A stretch of 37,217 bases of DNA from NCBI GenBank assembly GCA_011524805.1, contig WTJO01000019.1, positions 1 to 37,217 of the forward strand. The letters are read 5' to 3'. Below the pieces are notes generated by a model, which was not told the DNA's origin, did not search any database, and saw only the letters and a program-made list of their open reading frames with translations. The translations under genes and the position numbers were made by a program. Each line of letters starts with the position of its first letter. Positions within the stretch are counted from its first letter, which is position 1. The DNA is from Alphaproteobacteria bacterium. Its GTDB lineage: Bacteria; Pseudomonadota; Alphaproteobacteria; Puniceispirillales; Puniceispirillaceae. Of the stretch, positions 33,620 through 37,217 are shown one piece after another.

Positions 33620-34855
33620 ATGCGAGTTTTGGCAGAAATCAGACAGATAGAAAATGCGCCACGAAGCTACCACCGCACCCCCTCTTCTTTGAAAGCTGTT
33701 TTTGCCTCGATTTTAATCTTCCTGATGGGCATGCTCCAGCCTGTCCAAGCGCAAAATAGCATCAGCCTGTCACCTGAATTTACCCTGAATTATGAAAGCG
33801 GGAAGCTAGATTTGAATGGCGGCATTATTGATGTGGTCAATGCAGAACTCATCTCTGGGGGTGAGGTGCTATTCACCGCAGATACGCTCATGGCAGAAGT
33901 TGACGAGAGCAACCCTGAAAATCCAATATTAAAGATGTTGGATATATCCGGGCTATCTGTCGAAGAGGATGCGATAGCTATATCTATTGCCGAAATTTCG
34001 GCTATCAACATGCCGTTAAATTATAATTATCAGCTGTCTGAACAGCCAGAACCAGAAGAGATACTTGCCTATTTTAAGCACCAATCTGATATCAAATACC
34101 GGGTGGCAGAAATTGTGATAGTGTCAAAAGAAGAAGGCATATCCATTACAATTGACGAAATCGTGATTGATGTTGAAACCACCAACCGGCAGGCAGTTGA
34201 CGCCGCCGGTTCTAAAACCAGCTATGCCGTTTCAAACATTGTTATGTCTCCATATGGCAACAGTAATGATGCCAGCGAATACCAAGACGGGCTGGCACAG
34301 GTAGGGATAGATTCCTTAGCGCTTAATCTCAATGGGGTTATTGAATCACTGTATAAGGACAGGCGGCTTGCCATCCGTCTATATCAGGCGTTTGACCTAC
34401 CACAGCTATTCGATATCTCATGGAATCTGGATATGTCTTTTGGCCACAAACTGTTTGAGCTGAATGCCTATCTTGCATCAAACACAGACATTTATGATTT
34501 TGACAATTTTGATTTATCTGATGATGAAGTCAAAGGCCTGTTGCTGGCCAATGCCGGTGAAATTCTGTTACACAGATTTACCGTAAATCTCGAAGATAAA
34601 GGTATTCTGGCCAAAGCCAAGAACCCCGAAATTGTGGCACCATCCGTGGAAAGTGGGCTTGATGGTATGCCAGAGCCGATTGCCAATTTGCTACGCCAGC
34701 CAGTTACAGAATTCATTCATAATGGCGGGCTGCTCGCAGTTGATGCGAACCCGCCAGAACCTGCCAATCTGCTTCAATTAAGCACGATTATGCTAGCCCC
34801 TGAAGTGGCTATCCAGATATTGGGGCTGTCAGTGTATCATCAATTGAAAAGCTAG
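33620..34855 (+). CDS. Exported protein of unknown function between clpB and htpG
   Basis: I do not recognise a named family. The 411-residue product has a long basic N-terminal region and a signal-peptide-like core (VFASILIFLMGMLQPVQAQ) ending near residue 45. The mature part is acidic and alternates hydrophobic and polar residues (GGIIDVVNAELISGGEVLFTADTLMAEV; ISIAEISAINMPLNY), suggesting a beta-rich periplasmic or outer-membrane-associated protein. The last 80 residues (IANLLRQPVTEFIHNGGLLAVDANPPEPANLLQL...APEVAIQILGLSVYHQLK) resemble the end of uncharacterised exported alphaproteobacterial proteins that I remember only loosely. AGGAG lies ten bases before ATG 33620. It is 47 bases downstream of clpB, so cotranscription under heat shock is possible. 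The stop codon shares CTAG with htpG. Confidence 0.75.
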   Translation: MRVLAEIRQIENAPRSYHRTPSSLKAVFASILIFLMGMLQPVQAQNSISLSPEFTLNYESGKLDLNGGIIDVVNAELISGGEVLFTADTLMAEVDESNPENPILKMLDISGLSVEEDAIAISIAEISAINMPLNYNYQLSEQPEPEEILAYFKHQSDIKYRVAEIVIVSKEEGISITIDEIVIDVETTNRQAVDAAGSKTSYAVSNIVMSPYGNSNDASEYQDGLAQVGIDSLALNLNGVIESLYKDRRLAIRLYQAFDLPQLFDISWNLDMSFGHKLFELNAYLASNTDIYDFDNFDLSDDEVKGLLLANAGEILLHRFTVNLEDKGILAKAKNPEIVAPSVESGLDGMPEPIANLLRQPVTEFIHNGGLLAVDANPPEPANLLQLSTIMLAPEVAIQILGLSVYHQLKS

Positions 34856-36744
34856 CCAGCAAGCCCGCGTTCCATCAGACGTGTCATGCGTCTGGCAAAT
34901 TCGGTCAGGCTATCAGGTGATTTGCCTTCCAGAATTTGCGCCTGATCAAACAGCATCAGACAGGCATCTTGGACCAGTTCAGGATCAGCATCATGTGCCA
35001 GCTTCTCGCTTATCGCCTGTATCAGCTTATGATCGGCATTCAGCTCAAGCACACGTGGCATGCCCACAAAATCCTTATTATGTGCTTTCATCAGACGTTC
35101 CATCTGAATATCCATACCATCATCATCAGCGACTAGACAGGCAGGGCTGTCGACAAGCGTTTTTGATAAACGCACATCTTTGACCTGCTCGCCCAGCTTT
35201 GATTTCAGGCTGGCAATGAGCGGTGCAAATTCTTCATCCTGATTCTCAGATTTCTGATCATCTGCTTCATCTTTTTTCGGCGCAATATCATCTAGATTTT
35301 GCGAGCCACGGCTGATTGAGGTAAGCGGCTTTTCATCAAAACTGCCAACTGCCTGAACCCAGAATTCATCAACAGGGTCAGTAAGTAACAGCACGTCAAT
35401 ATCGCGCGCCCGATAACCCTCTAGATGCGGGCTTGTTTCTGCCTGTGCGACAGATTCAGCAGATAGAAAATAGATTTTATCCTGCGTTTCAGACATGTTA
35501 TCGCAATATTCCTGCAGGCTTATCTGCGCGCCTGTTCTGGCAGAGGTGAATAGACACAGCCCCAGCAATTTGTCGCGATTATCTATATCTTCATACAGAC
35601 CCTCTTTCAGCACAATGCCGAACTGTTCCCAGAATTGCTGATAGGCCTCAAAATCTTTTTTCTTTTTCTTGTCAAGTTCGGACAGGATGCGTTTGACAAC
35701 GGCCTTGCCAATTTTCACCACCGCCGGATTATGCTGCAGCATCTCGCGGCTGACATTCAGATCAAGATCAGGCGTATCAATTACCCCTTTTACAAATCTT
35801 AGCCATGGCGGCACAAACTCCTCACATTCATCTGTGATAAAGACTTTATTGATATATAGCTGCATGCGCGATTTACGATCTGGATTAAACAAATCCATCG
35901 GGCGCTGTGACGGGATAAATAGCAGGCTGGTATAATTCAGCGCACCTTCTGTGCGGTTATGCAGGGTCATAAACGGCTCGTCATAGCCTGCACCAATCTG
36001 GCGATAGAACTGGGTGTAATCATCGTCCGAAATATCTGATTTCTGACGTGTCCAGATGGCCGAGCCTGTATTTAACTGGCGCGCATCATCTACATTTACA
36101 GGCTGCCACATCACCGGATAGCTAAGATGGTCTGAATATTTTTTTACCAGATAGCCAATTCTTTGTTCTTCAAGAAAATCCTTACAATCCTTTTTCAGAT
36201 ACAGCGTAATATCTGTGCCTGCTGACGGCTTTTCGGCCGGTGATATGTCATAACCTGATACCCCGTCTGACGACCAGAGATGCGCCTGTGTCTCGCCTGC
36301 TTTCAGCGATAACACCTCTACCTTGTCTGCTACCATAAAGGCAGAATAGAACCCGACCCCAAATTGTCCGATAAGTGACAGCGTATCATCTGATTTTTTG
36401 TCTGATGTGTCTGCTGACTGGGCAAGTTGTTCTACAAAGGCTTTCGAGCCAGAACGCGCAATCGTGCCAAGAGACGAGATCAGGTCATCATGCGACAGCC
36501 CGATACCATTATCAGAGATTGTCAGGGTCTTGGCTTTGGCATTGACCGCAAGTGTAATACCTAGCTGGTCCTCTGCTAGCAAAGCACTATCTGTTGCAGA
36601 TAGATAGGTACGCTTATCCAGCGCATCAGACGCATTCGAGATAAGTTCCCGCAGGAAAATTTCTTTATTCGAATATAGAGAATTAATTACAATATCCAGA
36701 ATTTTGCCGGTATCGGCTTCAAACTGATGCATCGGTGCAGACAT
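34852..36744 (-). CDS. htpG: HtpG (Hsp90) chaperone
   Basis: ATP-dependent Hsp90-type chaperone. The 630-residue protein has the GHKL ATPase domain with ILDIVINSLYSNKEIFLRELISNASDALDK, TLTISDNGIGLSHDDLISSLGTIARSGSKAF and LIGQFGVGFYSAFMVADKVEV. The middle domain has FMTLHNRTEGALNYTSLLFIPSQRPMDLFNPDRKSRMQLYINKVFITDECEEFVPPWLRFVKGVIDTPDLDLNVSREMLQ. The dimer domain ends LTEFARRMTRLMERGLAG. The start is ATG 36744 (MSAPMHQFEADTG); the frame is open to 36822, but those codons lie within the promoter region. AAGAGAG precedes ATG 36744. It is convergent with the exported-protein gene and divergent from hflX. Confidence 0.97.
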   Translation of the reverse strand: MSAPMHQFEADTGKILDIVINSLYSNKEIFLRELISNASDALDKRTYLSATDSALLAEDQLGITLAVNAKAKTLTISDNGIGLSHDDLISSLGTIARSGSKAFVEQLAQSADTSDKKSDDTLSLIGQFGVGFYSAFMVADKVEVLSLKAGETQAHLWSSDGVSGYDISPAEKPSAGTDITLYLKKDCKDFLEEQRIGYLVKKYSDHLSYPVMWQPVNVDDARQLNTGSAIWTRQKSDISDDDYTQFYRQIGAGYDEPFMTLHNRTEGALNYTSLLFIPSQRPMDLFNPDRKSRMQLYINKVFITDECEEFVPPWLRFVKGVIDTPDLDLNVSREMLQHNPAVVKIGKAVVKRILSELDKKKKKDFEAYQQFWEQFGIVLKEGLYEDIDNRDKLLGLCLFTSARTGAQISLQEYCDNMSETQDKIYFLSAESVAQAETSPHLEGYRARDIDVLLLTDPVDEFWVQAVGSFDEKPLTSISRGSQNLDDIAPKKDEADDQKSENQDEEFAPLIASLKSKLGEQVKDVRLSKTLVDSPACLVADDDGMDIQMERLMKAHNKDFVGMPRVLELNADHKLIQAISEKLAHDADPELVQDACLMLFDQAQILEGKSPDSLTEFARRMTRLMERGLAG

Positions 36745-36820
36745 AATATTAGGCTCTCTTCGATAATTTATATGCATAATCATGATATAGACATCGGGCG
36801 TATCGCCCTGCCTGACGTTC

Positions 36821-36849
36821 ATGTGGGAGGCAGAGAGCAGAATTTCAAG
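36821..36849 (-). promoter_or_regulatory. Heat-shock (sigma32-type) promoter of htpG
   Basis: On the minus strand CTTGAAA (36849-36843) is followed after 15 bases by CCCACAT (36827-36821). This is close to the sigma32 consensus CTTGAAA-N13-15-CCCATNT. Transcription would start near 36814, leaving about 70 bases of leader before the ATG. A hairpin GGGCG-ATA-CGCCC (36808-36796) would lie at the very 5' end of the mRNA. The promoter position supports 36744 as the start codon. Confidence 0.65.
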
Positions 36850-36947
36850 ACCGGATACCTATGGTTTTTACAGTTTTCAGCGCTATCTTAAACCTGCTAC
36901 AAAACATGTAGGAACATTGATACCAACAAGATCTATAGGCAAAAGCA

Positions 36948-37217
36948 CTGTCTCTTCTAGACCATACCCCCCAGCAACAGCAGGCAATTGTACTTCATCC
37001 GGAGTTGGCAAACCTGCCGGCGCGGCATAATCTCGGCAGAACCGCCGACACAAAGCTGGAAGAGGCCGTCGGGCTGGCGCAGGCAATATCGCTTAAGATT
37101 GTGCATCAGGAAATCCTGAATATTAGCAGACCCAGAGCTGCTACGATCATGGGTTCAGGCATGCTGGAGCGTCTAGCACTATTGGCGAAATCATTCGAGC
37201 ATCCCTTATTTATTATC
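36948..37217 (+). CDS. hflX: HflX GTPase, N-terminal part (partial; start codon unusual)
   Basis: HflX is a ribosome-associated GTPase that splits stalled ribosomes. From 36960 the frame reads DHTPQQQQAIVLHPELANLPARHNLG, then RTADTKLEEAVGLAQAIS and, further on, ATIMGSGMLERLALLAKSFEHPLFII. The LEEAVGLA.AI and GSG...E.L patterns are the HflX N-terminal domain. A TAG stop lies in frame at 36936-36938, and no ATG or GTG occurs between it and the homologous region. The only NTG in place is CTG at 36948, with AGG eight bases upstream; the first TTG (37005) would remove conserved residues. The start is therefore uncertain. The GTPase domain lies beyond the window. hfq, its usual neighbour, is not in the window. 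Confidence 0.75.
   Translation, partial: MSLLDHTPQQQQAIVLHPELANLPARHNLGRTADTKLEEAVGLAQAISLKIVHQEILNISRPRAATIMGSGMLERLALLAKSFEHPLFII

Noticed and set aside
36745..36822. N-terminal extension of HtpG to 36822.
   Set aside because: These codons lie within the heat-shock promoter and leader; ATG 36744 matches the normal HtpG start.
36821..37030. Plus-strand frame as the true N terminus of hflX through a frameshift.
   Set aside because: Its residues show no HflX resemblance, and a join would need an extra assumption.
1..37217. Mobile elements, prophage, CRISPR arrays or toxin-antitoxin pairs.
   Set aside because: I found no transposase, integrase, cas or typical toxin genes, no long terminal repeats, and gaps are too short to hide them.

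Overview
The window looks like a gene-dense chromosomal stretch of an alphaproteobacterium. The strongest lineage marker is a circularly permuted, two-piece ssrA (tmRNA) gene followed by an alphaproteobacterial-type sspB. A glycolate oxidase cluster, a taurine/sulfite-type exporter, methylmalonyl-CoA mutase and short intergenic gaps would fit a marine, moderately streamlined lineage (SAR116-like is my guess, not something the sequence proves). I see no insertion sequence, prophage, CRISPR array, tRNA or rRNA. Nothing suggests recent transfer.

Layout. 1-929 (-) is the start of hflK, cut by the window edge. 1081-2244 (+) is an Mrp-type Fe-S carrier ATPase with an inserted His-rich linker. 2263-3641 (-) is a thyA-folA pair. 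3.8-4.8 kb (+) is a trans-translation module: permuted tmRNA with tag ANDNTAPVAVAA, then the ClpXP adaptor SspB. 4932-6536 (+) is class I fumarase. 6540-10597 (-) is glcD-glcE-glcF (glycolate oxidase). 10850-12968 (-) holds a short zinc-free-type L36 gene with a structured leader, msrA and pgk. 13079-14091 (+) is azlCD. 14083-16127 (-) holds an EamA transporter, a TauE/SafE permease and a pterin dehydratase. 16189-17251 (+) holds a flavodoxin-fold protein and the YciB/IspZ membrane protein. 17263-19954 (-) holds an FMN alpha-hydroxy-acid oxidase, a cytochrome c and a D-2-hydroxyacid dehydrogenase. 20117-20857 (+) is a HAD phosphatase. 20861-21658 (-) is ferredoxin-NADP reductase. 21854-23032 (+) is a duplicated-half membrane transporter. 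23029-26549 (-) holds a class III CoA-transferase, glutaryl-CoA dehydrogenase and an EamA transporter. 26736-28928 (+) is methylmalonyl-CoA mutase. 28965-30632 (-) is an acetolactate-synthase-like TPP enzyme. 30948-36744 holds clpB (+), an unassigned exported protein (+) and htpG (-). The right edge carries the start of hflX (+).

How the parts fit. Three themes recur. (1) Protein quality control: tmRNA, SspB, ClpB, HtpG, MsrA, HflK and HflX; htpG has a good heat-shock-type promoter. (2) Two- and three-carbon hydroxy-acid metabolism: GlcDEF, an FMN hydroxy-acid oxidase next to a soluble cytochrome c, a D-2-hydroxyacid dehydrogenase, a HAD phosphatase of the phosphoglycolate-phosphatase type, and PGK. 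(3) Acyl-CoA breakdown feeding the TCA cycle: glutarate CoA-transferase candidate, GcdH, methylmalonyl-CoA mutase and fumarase. I did not find a clear novel multi-gene system. The items most worth a second look are the diverged tmRNA tag beside its adaptor, the exported protein between two chaperone genes, the L36 leader with two mutually exclusive hairpins, the palindrome inside the transporter promoter, the missing normal start codon of hflX, and a strong Asp-Arg codon-context bias.
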